Assembly: GCF_000698595.1 (NCBI RefSeq)
Contig: NZ_JFHC01000078.1
Coordinates: forward strand, 1-32,404
Direction of reading: 5' to 3'
DNA: 32,404 nucleotides
From: Caballeronia glathei
Lineage (GTDB): Bacteria > Pseudomonadota > Gammaproteobacteria > Burkholderiales > Burkholderiaceae
Position numbers and translations under genes: made by a program. The notes under the pieces are model-generated. The model was not told where the DNA came from and did not search any database. It saw only the letters and a program-made list of their open reading frames with translations. Of the stretch, positions 25,001 through 31,611 are shown one piece after another. How positions within the stretch are numbered: position 1 is the first letter of the stretch; the number at the start of each line of letters is the position of its first letter.

Positions 25001-25815
25001 ACCCGATACCGGATCACTTCGCCCACCGTGACGCGCTCGTCGGTCGCATCGGTGGGAGAGGGTGCCGGCGTATCCACGAGCCCGCCCACCCGCGAAATGA
25101 TGAGCGCCTGCGCAACGGGCACGGTCAGTGTGGAGCTCGCCCGATAGTCGTTGAGCGTGCCGTCGACACCCGTGCGCTCGCCCGCCGGATTGGCCGTGCC
25201 GCCGATGGTGCCGTCGAGGCTCGTCCACTGCGCGGTTGCCGTGTTGCTGAAGGAGGTTTCACTGGCTGCGGCGGGGACGACGGTGCCCGATACCCTGATG
25301 GTGATGCTGCCGCCCTTGGCGACATCGATATTGGCGCCGCTCGCGGTGCGCAACTGGCCCGCGACCAGTTCGAAGTCCGGGCCGCCGTTGTTCGTCGCTC
25401 CTCCCTGGTACGTCACGCCGAGCAGCGCCAGATTGCTGAGTTCGGCGGGCAGCGTGTCGAGAAAGCTGATGTCGAATGCATTGAAATCCGTGGCCGCCGT
25501 CCCGTTGCTGATGGTGATGTCGTATTCGACCGTGTCGCCCTGGTCCACGCCGAGTCCCGGGTTCGTCGCCGTGCTCTGGCTCACCTGCAGCGTGGGTTCG
25601 CGTATCACCACAGTCGGTGCCGCGCTGGCCGCGACGGTGCGGTCCACCGCGGCGGCGCTATTGGGCGTGTCGCCGTCCGGGTCGCTGAAGACGAGCTGGC
25701 CCGGATTCGCCAGCGTGACACCGGCCTGATTGGCGATGACGTCGCTCGCGACGAGCTGCACGCGGATCACGAACGTGTTGTTGCCGGTCACGTTGTCGGC
25801 CGTCGCGTTCGACAC
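19099..25815 (-). CDS. Giant VCBS-repeat adhesin, 5'-truncated
   Basis: The open frame encodes up to 2238 aa and has no internal stop. Order of domains: about residues 1-590, DUF11-like beta modules (repeated DTVEYDITISN-type strands); 595-705, an SdrD B-like domain (SGTLWNDTA, DASGQYYFGVLPLGVYRID); 715-854, a cadherin-like domain; 855-2075, nine VCBS repeats of 130-156 aa; then a 160-aa tail without RTX nonapeptides. Such proteins are usually secreted surface adhesins that promote biofilm. The N-terminus is missing: the first residues are mid-domain, no signal or retention module is present, GTG 25815 has no ribosome-binding site, and an in-frame TAG lies at 25843-25845. The copy is probably non-functional, although its intact remainder suggests recent loss. 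Confidence 0.85.
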   Translation of the reverse strand: MSNATADNVTGNNTFVIRVQLVASDVIANQAGVTLANPGQLVFSDPDGDTPNSAAAVDRTVAASAAPTVVIREPTLQVSQSTATNPGLGVDQGDTVEYDITISNGTAATDFNAFDISFLDTLPAELSNLALLGVTYQGGATNNGGPDFELVAGQLRTASGANIDVAKGGSITIRVSGTVVPAAASETSFSNTATAQWTSLDGTIGGTANPAGERTGVDGTLNDYRASSTLTVPVAQALIISRVGGLVDTPAPSPTDATDERVTVGEVIRYRVVALFAEGATNDFSLQVTLQNGLAFTNDGTVALVFISNNGVTTDIANLITGGVLNITGNQTSPEALPITPDLSGAAPTGLLNSADITVATDANGNQIVTFHLGNLVNGDNDPDFEGVSLEFNARVLNQASNAGGAVLTATAVDRSGTTNLSAARTVREDVVEPTFTGLAKQVVSFDPTSATAGLGTADVDIRFTQSGSSPAYNVVLTDSFPGASNYAFDHLVINGVSFSAAELAGIGVTVDVTNGLRVTFDKLDTGSQVSVFYSANAPDRVPISPANATLTWTSLPDSFTTWGGSSVGAAASDNGERTGSGTSPNTYVRQAAAGLGVISGTLWNDTASATTSTAPDGPGLAGQTVTLTWAGLDGNLGTATDNLVYTTTTDASGQYYFGVLPLGVYRIDAPGTAAFAQPVGALAVRIDSDAATALGTVGITLADGGTAAANAGYVEQNDAPVNQLPATPPAGLEDTLFSAAGLSISDVDAGSGTLQVTLGVLHGSLSLSALPAGVTESGSNTAALTLTGNLAGLNTALANLLYRGNLNFNGTDTLTITTNDRGNFGDHNGNGIPGELADALVTTNTVPVTVIAVNDAPVAVNDAASATEAGGNRNNQPGVDPTGNVLSNDTDVDIATNGDVLRAISVTNENGTTLLLPNLGSTVINGRFGALLFGANGGYQYTVDNSNPAIEALRLSGQTLTDTFTYVVFDTSNASSTGTLTVTIHGANDAPFGVNDVASATEAGGVLNGTPGNDATGNVLTNDTDVDSVANGETKRVTGVISQQESAVNSPLAPVSAQTTSGTGTSVAGAFGTLTIGADGTYRYVVDNNNAAVQQRVPGDAPLIETFTYQLTDAGGLSDLAELQIQVLGANDNPVASDDRASATAGSALLGVNPVNPSGNVITDASRPGTATQPGGNGVDMDVDHTGQPNTLLTINGIRAGLENAGGGLTGVTAGTTSANGTSVAGSFGTLHIGANGTYTYDVDSNNLAVLALAPGATLMETFTYQIVDSSGLTDRAQLVITVTGVNDPPVAQNDGAVAMEAGGINNGTPGIDPTGNVLANDADPDRDAIAVTGVRTGAEAGSGAAGTLDQVLQGQFGTLTLSANGSYSYVVNNANAAVQALRLPSDQLVDRFTYTIADTHGTTDQAELDVVIQGQNDAPVAQDDQAQAAEAGGTDNGTPGINPTANVLTNDTDVDASDTKSIDGVRRGREADRNALTDVTGATSIAGVFGTLTIAPDGSYTYTVDNSLPAVQQLIPGERLTDVFTYRMHDASGATDTAQLSVQIEGAFDAPVARDNVAFAVANNGNRGSFNPTGNVLLNDSDVDADDRFRGSGIRSDSRDAPGTFLTVVVGSNNENGTFLRGEFGDLIIGADGTFLYRVDTTNPTLLALRPLQTVSDVFTYRITDQGNLSASANLTIIVFGRNDAPVGNDDAATAAEAGGINNTAPGLNPSGNVLANDTDLENDPLHIAAIRTGGSSAAGGTAGTVGSALQGAYGVLTLAADGSWRYTVDNDLPAVQALRTSGQTLQDVFTYAVGDVFDAQGVAELRITIEGQNDAPVANNDAATAIEAGGVNNGTPGKAAVGNVLENDTDVDSMANGETKQVVDVSNETGRSAGAGTGLAGRYGHLTVNADGTYDYVVDNDNAAVQALRTRNDTLTEAFVYRMRDAAGAEATASLTIQIRGADDAPVAHDESNIASDQSPAPQANGNVLPNDTDVDANDHLIVVGVRSGEEAGTGTPGMPGQALAGRYGTLVLNADGSYTYQIDLSNPQVLAAAGLGQVLHDPFTYTVRDDAGETDQAQLVIALDIATPYVPPPGGSYFGSGPSEQPVQPLNPALEPVVFVTPEVEQAELRAQVSSREADGSQIGWPLDPDRIEAPVGQGLGFVPGQFVGRSVQASQRWSAFDRAWIFGRHGRTSLSADGLLSDPSVFAPLPENLTGPLRPLPEEATAQSFVTQLREAAMRLPPIPRNPEDFIER
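19590..23253 (-). repeat. Nine tandem VCBS repeats within the adhesin
   Basis: Each unit begins NDAPVA-like and carries EAGG..NGTPG, GNVLxNDTDVD, a GxFGTLT..ADGSY.Y.VDN core and FTY...D..G closing strands. Units begin at 23253, 22851, 22422, 21954, 21564, 21168, 20763, 20370 and 19980 (descending, coding order). Lengths are 134, 143, 156, 130, 132, 135, 131, 130 and about 130 aa. Units 3 (ATAGSALLG, extra loop) and 6 (FDAPVARDN, VANNGNRG) diverge most. In known VCBS adhesins the NDTDVD-type loops may bind calcium. Confidence 0.9.
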
Positions 25816-25947
25816 GGTGAAGGAGATCAGCCGCTGGCTAAACTACGGTTTCCAGGCAGCGGTGTGACAGACGCAGGATGACCTAAGCCGCACTATCACG
25901 GCGGACCCGGAAGATCATCCGGCCATGAAAGGAAAGGAGAGAACTCA

Positions 25948-26436
25948 ATGCCAAGCCTCGAGCAAGTGCGGCCAGCTACACTTGTCGACTCTGTGTGGCG
26001 ACTGGTGCTTCGGCTCGGATTCCCGTTCGTTCGTGCCTGGTGGCACCTTCGACGGCCTCGCCACGAAGGTGCGCTAGTAGCAATCTACGTCGGGCGGTCG
26101 CTGTTGCTCGTGAAGTCATCGTACCGGGCCGAGTGGAATTTTCCCGGCGGTAGTATTCGGCCCGGTGAGACGCCGGATGCAGCGGCACGGCGTGAAATGG
26201 AGGAGGAGATTGGTGTGTCGACGCACGCATTGCTCCCCGCGGGCAGTGCCTGCGGCATTTGGGACGGAAGAAGAGACCGGGTGCATTTCTTTGAACTGCA
26301 CCTAGATTGCATACCGGAACTGCGGCTCGATAATCGAGAGATTGTCGCCGCGCATCTGGCATCGCCGGAGGAATTGCACGGCATCGCTCTGACAGAGGCG
26401 GTCGCTGCGTATCTCGGCAGAGATCTCAACATTTAG
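25948..26436 (+). CDS. Nudix hydrolase
   Basis: A 162-aa protein with a perfect Nudix box GX5EX7REUXEEXGU at residues 68-90 (GSIRPGE...RREMEEEIGV), the site that binds divalent metal and cleaves nucleoside diphosphate-linked substrates. The N-terminal 35 residues (WRLVLRLGFPFVRAWWHL) are hydrophobic/aromatic and could sit on the membrane. The substrate cannot be told. An AAGGAG ribosome-binding site lies about 10 nt before the ATG. It is oriented away from the truncated adhesin, only 103 nt from the broken end, and belongs to the DNA that replaced the adhesin's 5' part. Confidence 0.92.
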   Translation: MPSLEQVRPATLVDSVWRLVLRLGFPFVRAWWHLRRPRHEGALVAIYVGRSLLLVKSSYRAEWNFPGGSIRPGETPDAAARREMEEEIGVSTHALLPAGSACGIWDGRRDRVHFFELHLDCIPELRLDNREIVAAHLASPEELHGIALTEAVAAYLGRDLNI

Positions 26437-26766
26437 TTGCCCCTTTTCATTTCGGTTATCTCGACGCGTTTTGGTGACGGGAAAGCAGCCGGTCGGTCAC
26501 CACCCGTCGACCGATTGATTGAAAGCGCGGTCACTGCGATGGCTCGCTCGCTTCCAACATCGGCCAGTGGTCTTTACTAATTCTTGGGCGATATCGGAGA
26601 GTTTTGCCGGCGCTATCACGTGCTACGATGTCCGTAGGACGTGTGCCGATCGGCTTGCGTTCGCTCACTATCCCGTATGCGTAGTGCGTCCGCGTTTAAC
26701 TTGACGTAGGCATTGACGAGCGATGCTTCCCGACGAGAATTTTGAAAGTTGACGTGAGGTCGAGCC
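26437..26766. other. Intergenic, no supported gene
   Basis: Between the Nudix and cupin genes. Short frames show no recognisable protein. Two TTGACG hexamers occur at about 26700 and 26714; the second is followed after 17 nt by AGAATT, a weak candidate promoter for the cupin gene. Confidence 0.3.
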
Positions 26767-27099
26767 ATGCAACTGCAAACGGGTAACCTGTTCAGCTTCG
26801 AAACGAAGCACGGCGGCGAAGAGCAGATCGACATGCTCATCACGGGTCAGCGCTTGAACGTGGAGCGGATCGTGTCGATGGGACACGCGAGTCCCGAAGG
26901 ATTCTGGTACGACGACTCGCGCGCCGAATGGGTTGCACTGCTCTCGGGCGCAGCCGTGCTCGCCTTCGAAGAGGACTCGACGATGCACGACATGCATCCC
27001 GGCGACTACGTGCTGATCGAGCCGCATTGCCGGCATCGCGTCGCATGGACGCATCCCGAAGAGCAAACCGTCTGGCTTGCGATTTACCACGAACGCTGA
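26767..27099 (+). CDS. Cupin-domain protein
   Basis: A 110-aa single-cupin protein. The family pattern is clear: ERIVSMGHASPEGFWYDDSRAEWVALLSGAAVLAFEED forms the first cupin motif region and MHPGDYVLIEPHCRHRVAW the second, with H-containing PHCRHRV likely part of a metal site. Similar small cupins in proteobacteria have no established function. ATG at 26767 is preceded by a GAGG about 10 nt upstream. No close operon partner: 330 bp separate it from the Nudix gene and more than 900 bp of apparently non-coding DNA follow. Confidence 0.9.
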   Translation: MQLQTGNLFSFETKHGGEEQIDMLITGQRLNVERIVSMGHASPEGFWYDDSRAEWVALLSGAAVLAFEEDSTMHDMHPGDYVLIEPHCRHRVAWTHPEEQTVWLAIYHER

Positions 27100-28010
27100 A
27101 TCGAGCACCGATTGATACGCCGCAATTGACTATCGTCGACAGGCAAACGGCTGATCGCGGTTAATCGGCTGAGGCATAGTGGCCAGGTCGAGATGCCCGG
27201 CAAAGACCGAACACCGCCTTTGACGTCCCCATTCCATGAATGGGTAGTCGCGCTCACTGACAGACTGCCGAGGACGGGTTTGATTCTGTGCGAGCACCCG
27301 GTTCCTGACCAGCTCACATGTCTTTGGGTCCGGCCCCGGACGCACAACGTGCGTCTCGTTCCGAGCCTGGATGATGGGCGATTCGTGACGCAGCAGGCAT
27401 CTTGAGCGCGCGTGCCTGCGGGCGAACATGGTTGTACCTCGCATATGACCGCGTGGGCGTGCTGCGGCCAACGCGGCCTCGCAGCGATAAGGCGCAAGCC
27501 TGCATTTTCCCACTGCCAACGGCGAGCGGCACAAGGCACAGTGCTGCCGTTAAGATCGACGCAGCGAGCGGGTCGCGGGCATGTCCGTATGCAACCATCC
27601 CATCTGGCGCTCATCGGAAGGTCCTAAAAGCACCGCATATATGACATTTGAACCGCCTTCAACTGAACTTATCCTTCCGCCATTGCTTTGCGCCTTCGCT
27701 GCCGACAAGTGTCAGGACAGTTGATGCTGAAAGCACTCCCGGCCGGTCGTCCTGGCGGCACATTGCTCGATCGAAGCCTTCGAAACATCACCGGTAGCAT
27801 CGCGGTGAAACGGCGACGCTTCACTTCTCTCATGAGAGAGCAAGAGGGATGCAAGCACGCGAGGACTTGGAGGAGAAAAGTGGATCGTCTGTCGCAATCC
27901 TTCCTCCCTGAAATCGCACTGTTACAAACAGAGATTGCAATGACGTAGTCGGCCTTGACTATCACGATTCTCAGACGACAAGCACACCAACCATCAGGAG
28001 CGACTTTTGT
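27100..28010. other. Long gene-free stretch
   Basis: More than 900 bp without a gene I can support. Open frames on either strand show no recognisable family, low-complexity Arg/Cys/Ser composition and no fitting ribosome-binding sites, so they look like chance frames. A 14-bp palindrome lies at 27826-27839. AGGAG sits about 10 nt before the hydrolase start at 28011. The stretch may be the eroded scar of lost genes. Confidence 0.4.
27826..27839. promoter_or_regulatory. 14-bp perfect palindrome
   Basis: TCTCTCATGAGAGA is a perfect dyad, about 170 nt upstream of the methylesterase-like hydrolase gene. It could be a dimeric-regulator site. No second copy was noticed nearby, so its role is open. 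Confidence 0.25.
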
Positions 28011-28724
28011 ATGAACTCAAAGCCCAAGCATACTTATGTACTCATCGCGGGCTCTTGGCATGGCGGATGGGTCTGGCGTGACGTGATCCCCGGCCTGCGC
28101 GAGCTGGGACACGCGGTCACCGCACCCACGTTGACCGGACTCGGCGAGCGACGCAACAATGGCACCGACGATACAGACCTCAGTACTCACGTTGACGACG
28201 TGATTGCTCATATCGAAATGGAAGGCCTGCAGTCCGTCACCTTGGTCGGCTGGAGTTATGGCGGTATGGTCATTACTGGCGTGACCGCTCGAATTCCCGA
28301 CAAGATCAAATCTCTGATCTACCTGGACGCCTATGTACCGGAGGACGGTAAGGCCGTCGTTGACTATGCGCCAGCGGAGTTGCGCGCCGCCCTGGTCGAC
28401 GTGTTCATGAAGGAGCGCAAGTCAGTACCGCCCTTCCCACTGGAAATGTTTGGCGTAACAGATCCATCACTCGTCAAATTTGTGACGCCGCGCCTTACCT
28501 CTCAGCCATGGCGAACTTTGTATGAGCCTGTGCAGGCGCGACCTGTGCCACCCAGCATTTCCATCGCCTATGTGTATTGCTCGGGGTATCAGTCCCTGTT
28601 CACTGGGTTCTATGAAAAACTCAAAGATGATCCGCGTGTTCGAACGGCCGTCATCGACACAGGCCATCTCTGCATGCTCAGCGAGCCATTGAAGACCGTG
28701 GAAATACTGGCGGATCTGGCATAG
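28011..28724 (+). CDS. Alpha/beta hydrolase, methylesterase (salicylate esterase)-like
   Basis: A 237-aa soluble hydrolase. The opening YVLIAGSWHGGWVWRDVIPGLRELGHAVTAPTLTGLGER is the hallmark of the plant methyl-salicylate/methyl-jasmonate esterase and hydroxynitrile lyase group and of bacterial relatives annotated EstC-like. The nucleophile is S82 in GWSYGG and the histidine H219 in TGHLCMLSEP; the acid is not obvious because the usual stretch before it reads VYCSGYQSL. Length is normal. The start has AGGAG about 10 nt upstream. The substrate is probably a small ester; none is implied by neighbours except perhaps the isochorismatase-family gene downstream. Confidence 0.9.
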   Translation: MNSKPKHTYVLIAGSWHGGWVWRDVIPGLRELGHAVTAPTLTGLGERRNNGTDDTDLSTHVDDVIAHIEMEGLQSVTLVGWSYGGMVITGVTARIPDKIKSLIYLDAYVPEDGKAVVDYAPAELRAALVDVFMKERKSVPPFPLEMFGVTDPSLVKFVTPRLTSQPWRTLYEPVQARPVPPSISIAYVYCSGYQSLFTGFYEKLKDDPRVRTAVIDTGHLCMLSEPLKTVEILADLA

Positions 28725-28742
28725 GCACTCGCCGTGTCTACG

Positions 28743-28785
28743 GGCTCGTTGTACTGCTTCATGCACACGATCATGCACACGAGCC
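28743..28785. repeat. Inverted repeat with internal direct repeat after the hydrolase
   Basis: GGCTCGT (28743-28749) and ACGAGCC (28779-28785) are perfectly complementary and enclose two copies of ATGCACACGA spaced by 12 bp. It starts 18 nt after the hydrolase stop and could form a long-loop hairpin; no T-tract follows. Confidence 0.25.
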
Positions 28786-29438
28786 GACGCAGTTCTCCTT
28801 CCCATCGGGGGCCTGCACAGGCCGATGACGAGCGGTGGGTGCTGTCAAGCGTCGCCGATCTTGATTCGAAGCCGTCGGTCGACAGTGGCACACTTCCTTC
28901 GCTGCCAAGTGGCTGAATAATTCGGCGCATTTTCTTGGCGATGAGGTGGATGCTCGTAGTTGACACAATTGCCAGGGTAACCGAGACAGATGTCCTTCGC
29001 TCTACGGCGGCCGACCACGCCGGCCGTTCGATGTCGCCATTCGTTCGCGCGATCAGTTGGTTATTCGGGCGTTGGCTTGCCCCCACAACGGACTTTAACT
29101 GGGTGCAGGTGTCCGAACGGACGCGCCGCGAAATGGCCACCGGCGGGAGCATGACAGTGCTGTATGCAACTGGAGAGTTCTCGCAGGACTCGCCGCGGCG
29201 TTGCTCTGCGCAGAAAGACTTCGCGGAAATTGCATTCTGCAGCCTGCCCCTTCGGTCGCGTTGGCTTCTTAATCATTGCCTTGTTAATAGATTGCACGCG
29301 GAGCCCACATGTGGACTCATCAAGCGCCCCGTCCCTCGGCGTCCGCGTGCAGGAGCGTGGAAGCGCCATCGAAATCTGTCGGACTGTCGTTGCTTTTCAG
29401 GCCACCGTTTCCTAATCTGATCGGAGAGGCTCAGGTCG
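28786..29438. other. Intergenic, no supported gene
   Basis: A plus-strand frame at 28935-29420 and a minus-strand frame ending at 29152 both overlap here. Neither has a convincing ribosome-binding site or a family I recognise, and they are antisense to each other, so at most one could be real. I treat the region as unassigned. Confidence 0.35.
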
Positions 29439-30128
29439 ATGAAGCCGGCGAGCCGTCATGCACTCTATTGGAGATCCGAAGTGTCCTTTGATCGAACTGA
29501 GACAGCCGTGGTTTTCATCGATCCGCAAGTCGATGTCTTGAGCAAGAACGGCAAGAACTGGGGCGCGGTGGGAGCAAGCGTGACGGAGAACAAGACGGTA
29601 GAAAACATGCTGCGAATCTTCAAGGCGGCAAAGTCGGCGAAGTTTGCAGTCTTTATATCACCACATTACTTTTTTCCGACCGATCGCGCATGGAAATTCA
29701 ATGGACCGCTGGAGGCGGATGAATTCGCTACCGGTACGTTTGCGCGTAGTGGCCAGTTGAGTCTGGAAGGTTTCGAAGGCTCCGGCGCTGACTGGCTCGA
29801 CGAATTCAAGCCTTACATCAACGACGGTGAGGCGATTGTCGTGAGTCCGCACAAGGTTTTCGGACCGCAGACCAACGATCTCGTCCTTCAACTGCGCAAG
29901 CGCGGAGTGAGAAGGGTGGTACTCGGAGGCATGCTTGCAAACATGTGCGTGGAGTCACATCTGCGTGATCTGCTCGAACAGGGATTCGAGGTTTTCGTTG
30001 TTAGCGATGCCACCGCCGGACCGCGGCATCCCGTTTGGGGCGACGGATACAAGGCAGCGATGATTAACTATGCGTTTCTCGCGCACGGCGTGGTGACAAC
30101 CGACGAGGTTGTGGCTTCAATGAAATGA
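29439..30128 (+). CDS. Isochorismatase-family cysteine hydrolase
   Basis: A 229-aa enzyme of the isochorismatase-like superfamily, which hydrolyses amides or vinyl ethers via a Cys thioester. The Asp-Lys-Cys triad is visible: D28 in VVFIDPQVDV, K139 in VVSPHKVFG and C170 in GGMLANMCVESH, with the typical cis-peptide region before the Cys and the DAT (FVVSDATAGP) motif after. Whether it acts on isochorismate, nicotinamide or an N-carbamoyl compound cannot be decided. The ATG has GGAG about 13 nt upstream; a second possible start at VSFDRTETAV would remove the first 15 residues. It stands alone, with a hairpin following. Confidence 0.92.
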   Translation: MKPASRHALYWRSEVSFDRTETAVVFIDPQVDVLSKNGKNWGAVGASVTENKTVENMLRIFKAAKSAKFAVFISPHYFFPTDRAWKFNGPLEADEFATGTFARSGQLSLEGFEGSGADWLDEFKPYINDGEAIVVSPHKVFGPQTNDLVLQLRKRGVRRVVLGGMLANMCVESHLRDLLEQGFEVFVVSDATAGPRHPVWGDGYKAAMINYAFLAHGVVTTDEVVASMK

Positions 30129-30144
30129 CGCACAGGTAAGATCG

Positions 30145-30169
30145 GCTGACAGTCGAATAGACGGTCAGC
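30145..30169 (+). terminator. Hairpin after the isochorismatase-family gene
   Basis: GCTGAC / GTCAGC arms with an inner GTC / GAC pair form an interrupted 9-bp stem and 5-nt loop, 17 nt after the stop codon. The stem is followed by A residues, not T, so it would be a better terminator for minus-strand transcription only if loosely defined. Confidence 0.35.
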
Positions 30170-30431
30170 AAAAATGATCGCATTTGCCCCGTTGCGAGGC
30201 CCCGGCATGTCCCCCGGACGGACTGCCGACCGCCTACTTACTCCGTCGCAATGTCGCATGACGCAGCGCGAAGCCGAAAAAGCCGTGGCGCGCGAGAAGT
30301 TCGATCCCGACGCGTCGCTGAGCAGTGTCGTCCTCGGTTCGCCTGCGAGTGAGGCAACCTTGTGTTCGCGAGACGCGTACAGGCGCGATCGAAAGGCAAA
30401 TTCAACGCTCGCGCGCTGCCTTCGCGTGTTC
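30170..30431. other. Intergenic, no supported gene
   Basis: Part of the gap between the convergent isochorismatase-family and porin genes. A plus-strand frame beginning near 30258 (MTQREAEKAVAREKFDPDAS) has mildly coding-like composition but becomes Arg/Ser/Cys-rich and runs into the porin gene, so I do not call it. Confidence 0.3.
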
Positions 30432-30460
30432 CGGGCGCGACGAAGCGGCGGTCGCGCCCG
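30432..30460 (-). terminator. Strong hairpin after the porin gene
   Basis: A perfect 10-bp stem CGGGCGCGAC / GTCGCGCCCG with a 9-nt loop lies 14 nt beyond the porin stop codon. It is the strongest hairpin noted in this window and probably ends porin transcription, although no T-tract follows. Confidence 0.6.
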
Positions 30461-30474
30461 TGCATGCGCATGCC

Positions 30475-31611
30475 CTAAAAGCGATGACGCAGGCCCGCCG
30501 TCACTTCAACCTGATTGCTGGTCGATGAAGGCGCGGTCAATCCATTAATGAACGCCACCCCCAGTGCGGTGTTCTGGCTCGTGCTGACTGACTGGTAGAC
30601 ACTCTGCAGATACACATCCGTGCGTTTGGACAGGTTGTAATCCGCCATCAGACCAACCTGGTTCCAGTGTGGAGCACCGCTTCCGGTGTTACCGCCTGCG
30701 CGTGAGTAGGTATAGGCCCCGGACACGTTCATCGCTGGCGTCAGGTTATAGCGGATATTGCCTTCGAAGTTCTGGATATGGGTGCTCACGCCGGTCTGAA
30801 ATATTTCAGTGAGGTTGGTCTGCGTGTAGACGAAACCAACGACAGCCGGTCCGAACGCGTAATTCACCCCCGCTCCCCACGTCTGCTGGCGCGCGGCAGT
30901 AAGCGTCTGCCCGTCAGTCACGGCGCCGTTGGCGTTGAAGTTGGCCGCCGCCTGCGAACTAGCGCCGTTATTCAGGTGAAGGTACCCGGCGCCAAAGTTC
31001 AGGGGACCCCAACTGTACGATGCCCCCACGCTATACGCACGGTTGTTCGCAAAAGCGCCTGCCGCGTTGGAAAAGCCGTACAGTCCGCCGAACCGGAATC
31101 CCGCGTAGTTCGCACTCTGGTACTTGACCGAGTTGTTGATCGAGAATGAGTTGTTGTTCAGGTTATCGTTGTTGAACGGGTGTGCGAAGTGCGTGCCGCC
31201 ATACGCTGTACCAGTCAGCGCCAGCGGTCCCACAAAATCGATCATGCTGTCGTACTGGCGGCCAAATGTTAAAGCACCAAAATCGACGCTCGACAGGCCG
31301 ACAAAGGCCTGACGGCCAAACTCCCGACCGTTCTGTGTAAAGGTCCCGTTGTTCAGGTTAAAGCCGCTTTCCAACGTGAAGATTGCCTTTAGGCCACCCC
31401 CCAGATCCTCCGCTCCGCGCAGTCCCCAGCGACTGCCCTCCACCGAGCCGCTCGTCATCTGCACGTTGCTGCGACCGCCTTGATTGGTGAGTTGGCTGTT
31501 CGTGTAAGTAATGCCTGCATCGATCAGACCATATAGCGTAACGCTGCTTTGCGCCTGTGCGGCAATCGCAAACACGCCCAGAAGGGCTGCCGCTAAAACG
31601 TTTCTTTTCAT
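30475..31611 (-). CDS. Outer-membrane general porin (Burkholderia type)
   Basis: A 378-aa trimeric beta-barrel porin of the OmpC-like 'Gram-negative porin' family common in Burkholderiaceae. Residues 1-20 are a signal peptide (MKRNVLAAALLGVFAIAAQA), and the mature protein begins QSSVTLYGLIDAG. The family segments GSRWGLRGAEDLGGGLKAIFTLE, FGRQAFVGLS..GALTFGRQYD and the final RHRF, whose terminal Phe is the BAM recognition residue, are all present. It lets small hydrophilic solutes through the outer membrane. ATG at 31611 was chosen for the signal peptide, with CCGGAG about 9 nt upstream. It is monocistronic with a strong hairpin downstream. Confidence 0.95.
   Translation of the reverse strand: MKRNVLAAALLGVFAIAAQAQSSVTLYGLIDAGITYTNSQLTNQGGRSNVQMTSGSVEGSRWGLRGAEDLGGGLKAIFTLESGFNLNNGTFTQNGREFGRQAFVGLSSVDFGALTFGRQYDSMIDFVGPLALTGTAYGGTHFAHPFNNDNLNNNSFSINNSVKYQSANYAGFRFGGLYGFSNAAGAFANNRAYSVGASYSWGPLNFGAGYLHLNNGASSQAAANFNANGAVTDGQTLTAARQQTWGAGVNYAFGPAVVGFVYTQTNLTEIFQTGVSTHIQNFEGNIRYNLTPAMNVSGAYTYSRAGGNTGSGAPHWNQVGLMADYNLSKRTDVYLQSVYQSVSTSQNTALGVAFINGLTAPSSTSNQVEVTAGLRHRF

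Noticed and set aside
25860..25947. Possible insertion-sequence end at the adhesin breakpoint (CCGGA / TCCGG near 25909)
   Set aside because: The 5-bp inverted repeat is too short, and no transposase or target-site duplication is visible nearby.
28935..29420. Plus-strand frame of 161 aa before the isochorismatase-family gene
   Set aside because: No family recognised, weak start context, and an equally open antisense frame overlaps it; not enough support to call.
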